Shown here piece by piece: positions 25,899-34,198 of a stretch of DNA of 64,000 nucleotides. This DNA is from Anaerolineae bacterium (GTDB lineage: Bacteria; Chloroflexota; Anaerolineae; Anaerolineales; UBA4823): positions 322,337 through 386,336 of the forward strand of contig QOQU01000001.1 of NCBI GenBank assembly GCA_003327455.1, given 5' to 3'. The notes under the pieces were generated by a model. It saw nothing but the letters and a program-made list of their open reading frames with translations. It ran no database searches and was not told where the DNA came from. Position numbers and translations under genes: made by a program. How positions within the stretch are numbered: the stretch's first letter is position 1; each line of letters opens with the position of its first letter.

Positions 25899-26413
25899 GA
25901 GATAGCCTCCTTTGTGCGCTGCGCTTCCGTGATCAACTTGATGGCTTCCTTCTGGCGACAGGTCGGGCAGAGGCGAAGCAAAGTCTCCACCTGCGCCGAG
26001 ACTTCGCCATACGCCCGCTGGCGGAGAATTTCGCTGGCGACTTTGAAGGGCTTGCCGCAAGCCTCGCAGCGAGGGTACGCCATCGTGTAAGTCACCGCCA
26101 GCTCGCCGGCGCGGTGATAGATTGGCGGACGTTCTGACTGCATCTGCAGCGCAAAGGTCGGACAGGCATCCACGCACCGCCCACAGAAGGTGCATTTTGC
26201 CGGGTCGTAAGACCAGCAAACCGTTTTGTCATCTTCGCTCACCTGGATTGCCGCCGAAACACACACATACGCGCAGGCAGCGCACCCCACACACTTCTCC
26301 TGGGCAAGCTGTACCAGTCCACGGTAGTTCGCCGGTGGAGGAACGCGCTGCGGATAACGCAGGGTGACCACCCCCTGACGAAGATTTTCGGCAAGGATTT
26401 CCAGTATGCTCAT
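25895..26413 (-). CDS. cooX: Two-[4Fe-4S] ferredoxin subunit with extra zinc-ribbon (CooX/EchF-like)
   Basis: 172 residues. Two ferredoxin motifs are clear: KCVGCAACAYVCVSAA and KCTFCGRCVDACPTFAL. They carry electrons to the small subunit of the hydrogenase, like NuoI/HycF. The C-terminal ~60 residues add two further Cys pairs (RCEACGKPF and LCPTCRQK) spaced like a zinc ribbon. This tail is similar in position to the HycF/HyfH extension and may bind a partner or an extra metal. The gene lies four bases after cooK and overlaps cooU. Confidence 0.9.
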   Translation of the reverse strand: MSILEILAENLRQGVVTLRYPQRVPPPANYRGLVQLAQEKCVGCAACAYVCVSAAIQVSEDDKTVCWSYDPAKCTFCGRCVDACPTFALQMQSERPPIYHRAGELAVTYTMAYPRCEACGKPFKVASEILRQRAYGEVSAQVETLLRLCPTCRQKEAIKLITEAQRTKEAIS

Positions 26414-26416
26414 CTC

Positions 26417-27322
26417 CTAACCTCCAAAAGGAAAAAACGAAACAACCAGCGCCAGGATAGCCAGTCCGAACCCCCAGCGCCAGTACAAACGGCTTGCCTG
26501 AAGCAGTTTGAGGCGGGCCGTCGCCCCTGCCACGGCGGTCAGGACCACCACCAGCACCAGGCTGAGCAAGGCAAACAAACTTGCGTCAAGGATCGCCGCC
26601 CCGCTCCGCCAGGGGGACACCAGGCAGACAATCAGCCCGCTCAATGCCACCCATTCGACGGCATGCACCAACTCCCACAAACCCAGTCGCCATCCGTCCA
26701 GTTCGGTCAGCGCTCCTTGATAGATCTCCTGTTCAGCGTTTGCCACCGAAAAGGGGTTCAGGCGCAATTTGATCGGTAAACAGAACAGAAGCGCCAGCAG
26801 GGCAAACAGGCGGACAAAAGAGGGAGCGTTTGCAGCAATCTCACTCAGGCGCAGGCTGCCGCTGGCGTAGGCAAGAGCGATCAGGGCGGTGATGAAAGGC
26901 AGATTCGTGGCAATCGTCAGCGTTGCCTCGCGAATTGCCCCTACCTGCCCGAAGATGGAGCGCGAGAGAAAGCCCAGCAAGACCAGACAGATCGGGGCAA
27001 CCTCGATCAGGGCAATGAACAGCACCAGGTCACCCACTGCCGCAGAGGAGCCGGCGAAGATGGGCAGCAACGTCAGGCTGCCCAGGGTTGCCCCCAGCGC
27101 CAGCAGAGGTAACACCAGGTAGAAGAGGTCTTCACCTCTTGGGCGCGGGAATGGTTCTTTGCTCATGAGCTTTATGAAGTCGAAAAAAGGCTGGTAGAAC
27201 GGCGGTCCAATGCGGCTCTGCAGGCGGGCGAGAATCTTGCGTTCCAACCAGAGCATCAACCAGCCCATCGGAACGGCGTAGAGAAACCCGGGAAAGATCA
27301 GCAAAGCGAACCAGCTAAACAT
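26417..27322 (-). CDS. cooK: NuoH-like membrane subunit (CooK/EchB-like)
   Basis: 301 residues, about eight transmembrane helices. It is recognisable as the NuoH/HycD/EchB family from PMGWLMLWLERKILARLQSRIGPPFYQPFFDFIKLMSKE at the N-terminus (key blocks WLERKILARLQSRIGP and DFIKLMSKE). FSVANAEQEIYQGALTELDG further on is the other typical block. The subunit links the hydrogenase arm to the ion-translocating membrane arm. Its start overlaps the end of cooL by eight bases. Relative to the R. rubrum order cooM-K-L-X-U-H, the K and L genes are swapped here. Confidence 0.92.
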   Translation of the reverse strand: MFSWFALLIFPGFLYAVPMGWLMLWLERKILARLQSRIGPPFYQPFFDFIKLMSKEPFPRPRGEDLFYLVLPLLALGATLGSLTLLPIFAGSSAAVGDLVLFIALIEVAPICLVLLGFLSRSIFGQVGAIREATLTIATNLPFITALIALAYASGSLRLSEIAANAPSFVRLFALLALLFCLPIKLRLNPFSVANAEQEIYQGALTELDGWRLGLWELVHAVEWVALSGLIVCLVSPWRSGAAILDASLFALLSLVLVVVLTAVAGATARLKLLQASRLYWRWGFGLAILALVVSFFPFGG

Positions 27323-27794
27323 GGCTTTCGCCTCCTTTGCCCTTCACGGGCATGGCTTTCAACCGTTGCACGGCTGCGGCGATTCCCTCGACGATGGCAT
27401 CTGGACGCGGCGGGCAACCCGGCACGTAGACATCCACCGGGATGAACTTCTCCAGAGGTCCCACCACGCTGGGGCTGTCGGCAAAGACGTTGCCGCTGGC
27501 GGGGCAGGAACCGATGGCAACCACCACCTTTGGGGCAGGCATCTGGGCATAGATGGTCTGCAGAGCGGCCTGGGTGTTGCGTGTGACCGGTCCAGACACG
27601 CACAGAATGTCGGCATGGCGGGGGCTGCCTTCCAAACGGATGCCCAGTTGCTCAACGTCATAGCGGGGCGTCAGGCAGGCGAGAAATTCGATATCACAAC
27701 CGTTGCAGCCGCCGCAGTTTAGATGAAAAAGCCACGGCGAACGCCCCCTTGCATAGCGCACCAGACGCACAAAATACGATGGTCTTGAGTCCAT
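27315..27794 (-). CDS. cooL: Hydrogenase small subunit, NuoB-like (CooL/EchC-like)
   Basis: 159 residues. It carries the proximal [4Fe-4S] cluster: LNCGGCNGCDIEFLAC near residues 25-40, AIGSCPASGNVF near 95, and YVPGCPPRPDAIVEGI near 130. This set of Cys is normal for group 4 [NiFe] hydrogenase small subunits. Electrons arrive from the ferredoxin subunit and pass to the [NiFe] centre in CooH. The gene follows the big antiporter-like subunit by 12 bases and overlaps cooK, so the whole set is one transcript. Confidence 0.93.
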   Translation of the reverse strand: MDSRPSYFVRLVRYARGRSPWLFHLNCGGCNGCDIEFLACLTPRYDVEQLGIRLEGSPRHADILCVSGPVTRNTQAALQTIYAQMPAPKVVVAIGSCPASGNVFADSPSVVGPLEKFIPVDVYVPGCPPRPDAIVEGIAAAVQRLKAMPVKGKGGESHV

Positions 27795-27806
27795 GTTCTC
27801 TTCCTT

Positions 27807-30800
27807 TCAACTCAGCAGAAGGCCGGGAAAGAGTCCGCCGAGCAGCAAGAGGATGACCAACAGAACAACGGTCAGACGGAAGCCCAATGGCTCACGACAG
27901 GGTAAAAGGTCTGGCGAACCACCTGCCTGTCTGTCTGAACTGCCCCACCAGAATTCGAGCAGGGTTCGTCCATACGCCAGCAGAGCCAGGGAGGAGCTGA
28001 GCAACAACCCTCCCAGCAGCCAGGGGCTTGTCTCGAACGAGAGCAGGTAAATCCGCCAGCGGGCAAGATAGCCGGCAAACGGCGGCGCACCCAGCACAGC
28101 CAGAAAGCCCACCACAAAGCCGGCGCTGCTGAAGGGATAAAAACGGGCAAGACCGCCCACAGAAGGCTGAAGATTGCCATCGGCTTCCACGCGGCTCAGA
28201 CTGACAAAGAGTAAAACCTTCCCTACGGCGTGAACTGCCGCACCGAGATAAGCACCCTGCACGCCCAATTCCTGCCCCAAAGCAACGGCGGTGATCAGGA
28301 TCCCCATGTCCTCCAGGGTCGAAAAAGCCAGCAAGCGCTTCAAATCCCGTTGAGCGAGCATTGCCAATGCGCCACCCAAAGCGGAGAGCAACCCAAGCCA
28401 GAGCCAGGGCGCTGGCTGGCTGAAGAGCAGCGGCGCTCTCTGGCTAAAGTTCACCACTTCTGCAAACGCCGCGACATCGACCACGCCGATGATCAAGCCC
28501 AATACGGGCGCAGAAGCCGCCCCTGCCAGGCGCGGCAGCCAGACATAAAAGGGCACCAGCGCAATCTTGATCCCCACCCCAAGCAGGAAAACGATCGTTG
28601 CAAGGGCGGGTTGCGCTGGCATCATCTGCAGGGCAGCAAAGGTGAAGACAGCCGAGAGAAGCACAGCGAACAAATAAATCTGGGCTGCCTTTTTATCGTT
28701 GAGATGCAGCCATAACAACCCGAAAGCCAGCAGGGCGGCGCCTTCGAGCAGGAGGAAATTCCACGGCGGCGCAGGGAGCAGGAGACCGCCCAGGGCGGTC
28801 AGGATAGAGAGCAACAGCAACAGGAGCTGGTTACCGCGCAGGGCAACGCAGAAGGCAACGCTCAGGCATCCCAACCCCGCCAGACTCAGCCAGCCGAGCA
28901 ACCAGGCGGGCGCGTGGTGGAAAACGCCTGCGGTTGCACTTCCAGAAGGCTTGAAGAGAGCAAGCAGCAAAGCCCCCAGGGCGCTGAAAGCCACCAGACT
29001 CCACCCTGCCCGCCGCTCCAGAAACTGCGAGAGGTTCTCGATGACCTGCGCAAAACGGAGCAGCCATCGCCACACCACCCGATAGAACCGGTCCGGGTCT
29101 GCCAGGCGATAAACCTCGTTCCATTGTTCCTGGAGCAATTGCGAGAAGTCGGTGGCGCTCAGACGCGCAGGGCTGCTCAAGGGCTCGCCGCCGCTAAAAA
29201 CCCCTCCTCCGGCGGTGACCTGCACCTCGCCGCTGATGGCGATCTGCCGCGCCGGTTGCCAGATCAGGTAAACCGCGCCTCCCAAAGCCAGCGCTAAAAT
29301 TGCCATCCCCAACCCCAGGCTGGCATACCACTCGCCGCCTGCCAGGCGAACGCCCAACCAGCTAATGCCCTCAATGGGGGCAAGTCCTGAGGCTGGCAAA
29401 AGAGGGTTAATGAGGTAGGAGAAGGCAAGCTGGGGGGCAATGCCCAGCAAGAGACTACCGCCCGCCAGAAAGCCGATCGCCCGCTCCATCCAGGGATGCG
29501 TCCTTTCTGCCGGGGTTTGTGGGGTTTGCCTTTCCCCAAAAAAGACACTGCTGCTCGCCTTGAGAAAATAGAACACCGTCAGAATGCTGACCAGCCATGC
29601 TACCACAGCCGGCACAATCTGACCGGCTTGCAGGGCAGCGTGGTAGAGCAGCCATTTGGAGACAAAACCACTCAACAGCGGCAGACCGCTGATGCTTGCC
29701 GCCAGAACCAGCCAGTTGAAGGCAGTCCAGGGCATGAGGCTCGCCAGACCCCCTAAACGGTTCAGGTCGCGGCTGCCACATTCATGCTGGACTTTGCCGG
29801 CACACAGAAACAGCCCTCCCTTGAACAGGGCGTGATTCAGGCATAACAGCAATCCGGCCGCCACCCCTAACGGCGTGCCAAGCCCCAATCCCAACATCAT
29901 ATAGCCAACCTGGCTGACGGTGGAGAAAGCCAGCAAACGCTTGAGATCGGTCTGGATGAGAGCGAACAGCGCGCCGACCAGCATGGTCAGGGTAGCAACG
30001 GCGATCAGGACCCCTTGAAAGAGCGGCGGCCAGGGGGCAAGGCTGCGCAGGCGGGCGATCAAATAAACCCCGGCGGTCACATAACAGGCTGCATGAAGCA
30101 GCGCGCTAACCGGCGTCGGAGCAGCCATCGCGTCGGGTATCCAGGTGTGTAAGGGGAATTGTACCGATTTCGCCATGGCCGCCACCAACGCCAGGAGGAG
30201 AATGCCCGTGGTGAGGCTTGTCGCAAAGCGAGGATCAATCCACACCGAAACGCCGCTCCGGGCGTAGCCGATGATGGCAAAGGCAAGCAAACCGTACCCG
30301 GCAATGTGGGTCATCACCAGGGCTTTGCAGGCGCCCCGCGCCGCCTCCGCCTGGGTATACCAGAAGGCGATGAGAAAGAAGGAACATAAGCCAATGACTT
30401 CCCAACTCAGGTAAACGACAAACCAATCGGCGCTGAAGACCAGATGGACAAGCATGGCAATAAACAGGAGCATCAGGGCATAAAAACGCGTTGCGCCGCT
30501 TTCGTGCTGCATATACTCGATAGAGAATAAGAGAATGACACTCCCCACACCCAGGGCAATAAAGGCAAAAAGAAAGCTCAAACCATCCAGGCGATAGATC
30601 AGCGAAAACGGACCATCCCATGCGGAAAGAAATCGATCCTGCACGGTGCCGTTCAGGATCATTCTCCAGCCGCTAATTAGAGCCAGAAAGCCAAACGCCG
30701 AACTCAGGACGGCTAACCAGCCTTTGGCGCGATTGGAAAGCACACGCACCAAGAGCAGTTCTAACAGGACGCCACCAATGGGCAGCGCCCACGAAGCGAT

Positions 30801-30821
30801 CAGCGGAATCCAGGGCGGCAT
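27807..30821 (-). CDS. cooM: Double antiporter-like proton/sodium channel subunit (CooM-like)
   Basis: 1004 residues from the ATG at 30821, supported by GGAGG six bases upstream; the opening extends higher but only through repeat-like sequence. It is very hydrophobic, with two Mrp/NuoL-type halves. The first (~1-480) has LSWEVIGLCSFFLIAFW with the key Glu and AKSVQFPLHTWIPDAMAAPTPVSALLHAA with the key Lys. The second (~620-1004) has LLLEGAALLAFG, GIKIALVPFYVWLPRLAGAAS and AQRDLKRLLAFSTLEDMG. Both halves keep the Glu and Lys expected for ion translocation, so two ions per cycle are conceivable. A fused subunit of this kind (about 1200 residues) is known as CooM in hydrogenogenic CO oxidisers. 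Confidence 0.88.
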   Translation of the reverse strand: MPPWIPLIASWALPIGGVLLELLLVRVLSNRAKGWLAVLSSAFGFLALISGWRMILNGTVQDRFLSAWDGPFSLIYRLDGLSFLFAFIALGVGSVILLFSIEYMQHESGATRFYALMLLFIAMLVHLVFSADWFVVYLSWEVIGLCSFFLIAFWYTQAEAARGACKALVMTHIAGYGLLAFAIIGYARSGVSVWIDPRFATSLTTGILLLALVAAMAKSVQFPLHTWIPDAMAAPTPVSALLHAACYVTAGVYLIARLRSLAPWPPLFQGVLIAVATLTMLVGALFALIQTDLKRLLAFSTVSQVGYMMLGLGLGTPLGVAAGLLLCLNHALFKGGLFLCAGKVQHECGSRDLNRLGGLASLMPWTAFNWLVLAASISGLPLLSGFVSKWLLYHAALQAGQIVPAVVAWLVSILTVFYFLKASSSVFFGERQTPQTPAERTHPWMERAIGFLAGGSLLLGIAPQLAFSYLINPLLPASGLAPIEGISWLGVRLAGGEWYASLGLGMAILALALGGAVYLIWQPARQIAISGEVQVTAGGGVFSGGEPLSSPARLSATDFSQLLQEQWNEVYRLADPDRFYRVVWRWLLRFAQVIENLSQFLERRAGWSLVAFSALGALLLALFKPSGSATAGVFHHAPAWLLGWLSLAGLGCLSVAFCVALRGNQLLLLLLSILTALGGLLLPAPPWNFLLLEGAALLAFGLLWLHLNDKKAAQIYLFAVLLSAVFTFAALQMMPAQPALATIVFLLGVGIKIALVPFYVWLPRLAGAASAPVLGLIIGVVDVAAFAEVVNFSQRAPLLFSQPAPWLWLGLLSALGGALAMLAQRDLKRLLAFSTLEDMGILITAVALGQELGVQGAYLGAAVHAVGKVLLFVSLSRVEADGNLQPSVGGLARFYPFSSAGFVVGFLAVLGAPPFAGYLARWRIYLLSFETSPWLLGGLLLSSSLALLAYGRTLLEFWWGSSDRQAGGSPDLLPCREPLGFRLTVVLLVILLLLGGLFPGLLLS

Positions 30822-30836
30822 AGCATTCCTCCGTTT

Positions 30837-30950
30837 CCAAAACCTCCCCTCGCCCCGTGGGAGAGGGGTCGGGGGTGAGGGCACCTCCAAATCCCTCACC
30901 CTGGCCCTCTCCATAAGGGAGAGGGAATTCGACTCCCCTCGCCCCCGTCC
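30837..30950. repeat. GC-rich CCCTCACCC/GGAGAGGG palindromic repeat
   Basis: Between cooS and cooM lie two related blocks. One is built on CCCTCGCCCC...GAGAGGGGTCGGGGGTGAGGG (30846-30881); the other on CCCTCACCCTGGCCCTCTCC with GGGAGAGGG (about 30893-30930). This resembles the widespread intergenic REP-like repeat of the form CCCTCACCC-N-GGAGAGGG. It can fold into hairpins on the minus-strand mRNA and may modulate read-through from cooS into cooM or protect the mRNA. Confidence 0.6.
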
Positions 30951-30966
30951 ATGAGACCCCTGCCCT

Positions 30967-32886
30967 CTACGCAGCTACGGCAGCCTCCGGCACGGGCAGG
31001 CCAAGCGCGCTGCGCTTCTTGTCAATGTGCTGTACCATCAAAGCTGCCGCCTTGAACGGGTCTGGTTCTACCGCAAACATCGCTCCGACCACCGATTCGG
31101 CTGTCTGGGTCAATACCTGCGTCACCACAGGGCTTCCCAACACCTGCGGCACCGTCCCTAAGACGGTAAAGATACCGCTGGAGACCACGTAGGCGCCAAT
31201 GCTGACAGCCTTCTCGCTCATCCACTCGGGAGCTGCGCCGGCCACCGGCAGGTCACTGATGTCCACGCCCAGCGCATTGGCGATCGCCGCGCAGGCGGTG
31301 AGGATGCGGCTGATATCCACACAGGAGCCCATATGTAATACCGGCGGTATACCCAGCGCTTTACAAACGCCTTTCAATCCATCGCCGGCCATCTCGGCCG
31401 CCTCAGGCAATAGCAGCCCGGCTTTGGCAGCCGCAATGGCATTGCAACCGGTGGTCACGACCAGGACATTTTCTTTGATCAACGCTTTCAGGATGTTAAT
31501 GTGTCCGTAATCGTGCTGAATCTTGGGGTTATTGCATCCGACCACGCCGGCGATTCCTCGCACTGCCCCCGACTTAATGGCATCCAGCAGCGGATTCAGG
31601 CTTCCACCCAGAGCAGCCACAATCGCCTCGACGCTGAAGCCGACCATGCACTCGGACTTTTCATCCGGAATCTGCACCATGTTCGGCTTGCGGAAGCGAT
31701 AATTCTCGATTGCCGTCCGCACGATCTCCTTGGCAATTTCGTAGCCATGCTCCTCATGGAACTCAATATGGGTCGCACCCGGGAACTTTGCCTTTGGCGA
31801 GGTCGAGATCAGCTTGGTGTGGAAACATCCCGCCACCGTTCCTAAAGCCGGAAAGATGCATTGTACATCTACGATCATTGCCTCTACCGCGCCGGTCGCG
31901 ATGGCAAGCTCCTGTTGCAAGAAATTGCCCGCCGGCGGAATGCCATGGCGCATCAGAACTTCATTGCCGGTGCAGCAGATGCCAGCCACCTGAATCCCCT
32001 TGGCGCCAAATTTTTTCGCCAGTTCGATCATTTCAGGGTCCTGGGAGGCAGCCACAATCATCTCCGAGAGGACCGGCTCATGCCCGTGAACAATGATATT
32101 GACCATATCTTTCTTCAAGACACCCAAATTGGCTTCGGTCTTTTTGGGCGTAGGTGTTCCGAACAAAACATCGGATAACTCGGTGGCAATCATCGAGCCG
32201 CCCCAGCCATCGGCAATGGAGGCGCGCAAACCATGCAGAATCAAATTGACAGCATCATTATCAACCCCGATATGGGTGCGATGCATGATCTCCACGATTT
32301 CCCGGTCAATGCCACGCGGTTCGATGCCCAATTGCTGCCAGAGAGCAAGGCGCTTTTCGGGGGCACGACGCGTAAATTGAATGGGTCCCTCTTGTTTGCC
32401 AAACTCGCCATAAGCCGCTCTGGCGACATCCAGAGCAATTTCCTCTTTGGTGCGGTCTTTGATCTTGATGCCATATTCTTTGGCAACCGCTTTCAATTTT
32501 TCTTCGTCCTTGATCTGGTAACCGCTGGCTTTGCCCTGGGCGGTGAGCAAAAGGGTGTGGGCAATATCGCGCCCGTGGTCGGAGTGCGCGGCTGCGCCGG
32601 CTGCAATCATCCTCAACAGGTTGCGGGCAACGATAATATCTGCCGTTGCACCGCACACGCCCTGCTTGGGACCTTCTTCCTCGAAGGGGCTGATGCGGCA
32701 GGGCCCCATATTGCAGTTACGGCAGCAGAGCCCCAGTTCACCGAATCCACACTGAGGTTGCATGGCTTCGAAACGATCCCAGGCAGTCGAAATGCCTAGC
32801 TCCTCAACCCGCGCCAGCATGGCGTGCGTAGCCGGGTCAATACTGCGAGATAAGATCTTCTCAGAGTACTTCCCATTTCCTTTCAT
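30967..32886 (-). CDS. cooS: Anaerobic Ni-containing CO dehydrogenase catalytic subunit
   Basis: 639 residues, normal for monofunctional CooS. It oxidises CO with water to CO2, two electrons and two protons. D- and B-cluster cysteines lie in PQCGFGELGLCCRNCNMGPCRISPF and GVCGAT near the N-terminus. C-cluster ligands are all visible: HGHEPVLSE (His), GICCTGNEVLMRHG, VQCIFPAL, VVGCNNPKIQHDYGH, TTGCNAIAAAKAGLL, HMGSCVDISR. The upstream neighbour is cooF and the downstream neighbours are the hydrogenase genes, which indicates CO-dependent H2 evolution rather than acetyl-CoA synthesis. No acsB or other acetyl-CoA synthase gene is nearby. The cooC-type nickel insertion ATPase is also absent from the window. 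Confidence 0.96.
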   Translation of the reverse strand: MKGNGKYSEKILSRSIDPATHAMLARVEELGISTAWDRFEAMQPQCGFGELGLCCRNCNMGPCRISPFEEEGPKQGVCGATADIIVARNLLRMIAAGAAAHSDHGRDIAHTLLLTAQGKASGYQIKDEEKLKAVAKEYGIKIKDRTKEEIALDVARAAYGEFGKQEGPIQFTRRAPEKRLALWQQLGIEPRGIDREIVEIMHRTHIGVDNDAVNLILHGLRASIADGWGGSMIATELSDVLFGTPTPKKTEANLGVLKKDMVNIIVHGHEPVLSEMIVAASQDPEMIELAKKFGAKGIQVAGICCTGNEVLMRHGIPPAGNFLQQELAIATGAVEAMIVDVQCIFPALGTVAGCFHTKLISTSPKAKFPGATHIEFHEEHGYEIAKEIVRTAIENYRFRKPNMVQIPDEKSECMVGFSVEAIVAALGGSLNPLLDAIKSGAVRGIAGVVGCNNPKIQHDYGHINILKALIKENVLVVTTGCNAIAAAKAGLLLPEAAEMAGDGLKGVCKALGIPPVLHMGSCVDISRILTACAAIANALGVDISDLPVAGAAPEWMSEKAVSIGAYVVSSGIFTVLGTVPQVLGSPVVTQVLTQTAESVVGAMFAVEPDPFKAAALMVQHIDKKRSALGLPVPEAAVAA

Positions 32887-32919
32887 CGGATCCCTTCCTT
32901 CCTTAGAGAAAATAGACGA

Positions 32920-33465
32920 TTATTTCTGTAGTTCTCGTTGCACGCGAATGGCTTCCAGATACCGTTCGGCTGTGCTGCGCCGGGCGCTTTGAATCACTTC
33001 CCTGGGGATGACCAGACGGATTGCTTTGGTAGGGCAGGCTTCCACACAGGCTGGACCGCCAGGGCGGTCAACGCACAGGTCGCATTTCGTGGCGGCGCGT
33101 TTGGTATGCCCGTTGACCTTGACCGTGGCAATATGAATGGCTCCAAACGGACAAACCATCGTGCACAGACCGCAGGCGATACAGCGGTTGGCATTGACGG
33201 CAGTATAGGTCTCGGTGCGGAAGGTTGCCCCGGTCGGACAGACTTTGACACAGGGTGCATCTTCGCACTGCCGGCATTGGGTAGGAAAACGGACATCTGC
33301 CACCTGCAACACCTGATTGCGCGCAGTCAGCGCTTCCCCGCTGAGGACCGCCCCGATCAGCGATTGAGAGCGGGTGTGCGCCACGGCGCAGGCAAGCTCG
33401 CAGGTATGACACCCCAAACACAAGTCGGGGTTGACCTCTAAAAACGGTCCTTTGAGCTGAGTCAT
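32920..33465 (-). CDS. cooF: CooF-type four-cluster ferredoxin
   Basis: 181 residues from the ATG at 33465, chosen for the AGGAGGTGC ribosome-binding site. It has four Cys-rich motifs in the DMSO-reductase-iron-sulfur-subunit style: LCLGCHTCELAC, TQCRQCEDAPCVKVCPTG, RCIACGLCTMVCPFGAI and KCDLCVDRPGGPACVEACPTKAI. CooF is the membrane-associated electron carrier from CooS to the CO-induced hydrogenase. It sits 33 bases before cooS and is the first gene of the cluster. Confidence 0.93.
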   Translation of the reverse strand: MTQLKGPFLEVNPDLCLGCHTCELACAVAHTRSQSLIGAVLSGEALTARNQVLQVADVRFPTQCRQCEDAPCVKVCPTGATFRTETYTAVNANRCIACGLCTMVCPFGAIHIATVKVNGHTKRAATKCDLCVDRPGGPACVEACPTKAIRLVIPREVIQSARRSTAERYLEAIRVQRELQK

Positions 33466-33692
33466 GGTTTGCACCTCCTTGCAATAAGAACAGATAGACT
33501 TTTTTCGACCGAAGCCACGTTGAAACATCCACCCCATTTAAGCGTATTCCCGATTTGATTAGAAAGCAAGTGAAATTTGAACTATTTTATTAGGGGAAAA
33601 AACTCATATCGAAGGATCGAAATGCTTCAAAGAGAGGCATCCATTAAAAGTCCCCCTCAAATCAACCCTATCGGCGACAACTTCATGATCAT
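33466..33692 (-). promoter_or_regulatory. Leader and promoter region of the CO cluster
   Basis: 227 bases, AT-rich and without a reading frame. On the minus strand TTGCTT and TACGCT are 17 bases apart (about 33548-33576) and could be a weak promoter. A small palindrome, TCGAAGGATCGA (33609-33620), may be an operator. I do not see the two-fold symmetric site expected for the CO sensor CooA, so CO regulation is not supported by sequence. Confidence 0.35.
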
Positions 33693-33729
33693 AAAAAAAC
33701 TCCCCAGCTGCCTGGCGGGGAGTTTTTTT
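33693..33729. terminator. Bidirectional-looking intrinsic terminator
   Basis: AAAAAAACTCCCC, an 11-base loop region, then GGGGAGTTTTTTT. The GC stem is flanked by an A-run on one side and a T-run on the other, so it can work on both strands. On the minus strand it lies five bases after the stop of the selenoprotein gene and ends the redox operon, separating it from cooF. Confidence 0.9.
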
Positions 33730-33733
33730 ATCT

Positions 33734-34189
33734 TCAGGGCACCCAGTTGGATAAGACGTTCACCACCACGCTTGGACGGAGCGGATCGTTCGTTTTCAAG
33801 GTCACCGCAAAGTCATGCGGTCCGCCCATCTCTTCGTTCATGGTGAAGACAGTAGATTGGATCTGCGTGCTCTCACCCGGCTTGAGGACCATCGAACCGA
33901 TGGTCAGGCGAGGCGGTCAACAACCCTGGCGTACTTCGATATACGGTTGCTCGGTAAAACGCAGCGTCCCACTGCCCTGATTGGTCACGGTGATCGTGAA
34001 AGACAGAGGGGTGTTGTACCGGACGTCGCCAAAGTCAATTCGTTCCGGATCGACCACCAGGACCGGTGTGCCTGCTCCCATTTGCTGGACAAAGAGGAAT
34101 GCAGCCAGGGCGAGCATCACTGCACCCAGCAATAGAAGGGGCAGCAGGAAATTCCGCTTTGGTGCTTTGTTTCTATTGTTTCTGCTCAT
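33734..34189 (-). CDS. DUF1573-like membrane-anchored selenoprotein (in-frame UGA, Cys-Sec pair)
   Basis: 151 residues if the UGA at 33917-33919 is read as selenocysteine (residue 91); otherwise only 90. An N-terminal membrane anchor (FLLPLLLLGAVMLALAAFLFV) is followed by a beta-sandwich: VDPERIDFGDVRYNTPLSFTITVTNQGSGTLRF, typical of DUF1573/ASH-like domains. The frame continues without interruption after the UGA and encodes the rest of the same domain (PPRLTIGSMVLKPGEST, then MNEEMGGPHDFAVTLKTNDPLRPSVVV), ending at 33734 just before the terminator. As I recall related proteins, they have Cys-Cys-Pro-Pro at this point, so Sec replaces the second Cys. A perfect SECIS-like hairpin follows the UGA. 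It is the last gene of the cupredoxin/polyferredoxin operon and a redox or metal-binding role outside the membrane is likely. Confidence 0.85.
33887..33905 (-). promoter_or_regulatory. Bacterial SECIS-like hairpin after the in-frame UGA
   Basis: On the minus strand the mRNA reads GACCAUC-GGUUC-GAUGGUC: a perfect 7-bp stem with a five-base loop starting GG. Eighteen bases separate the UGA from the first loop G. Bacterial SECIS elements need a short stem-loop right after the UGA with a G among the first two loop bases, at roughly 16-37 bases. The element lies inside the reading frame, as bacterial SECIS elements do. This is the main support for selenocysteine insertion. Confidence 0.82.
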
Positions 34190-34198
34190 AAAGCCTCC

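Noticed and set aside
24406-30821. Respiratory Complex I (nuo) fragment
   Set aside because: The large subunit keeps both CxxC pairs of [NiFe] hydrogenases, the cooS/cooF genes are directly upstream, and NADH-module genes are absent.
33466-33692. CooA-binding site controlling the CO cluster
   Set aside because: No convincing two-fold symmetric CRP/CooA-like site was found; only a short TCGA-AGGA-TCGA palindrome is visible.
33917-34189. A 90-residue protein ending at the UGA, or a pseudogene broken by a nonsense mutation
   Set aside because: The frame continues with domain-like sequence for 60 codons to a stop beside a terminator, and a SECIS-like hairpin starts right after the UGA. A sequencing error or true nonsense mutation remains possible, but explains the hairpin less well.
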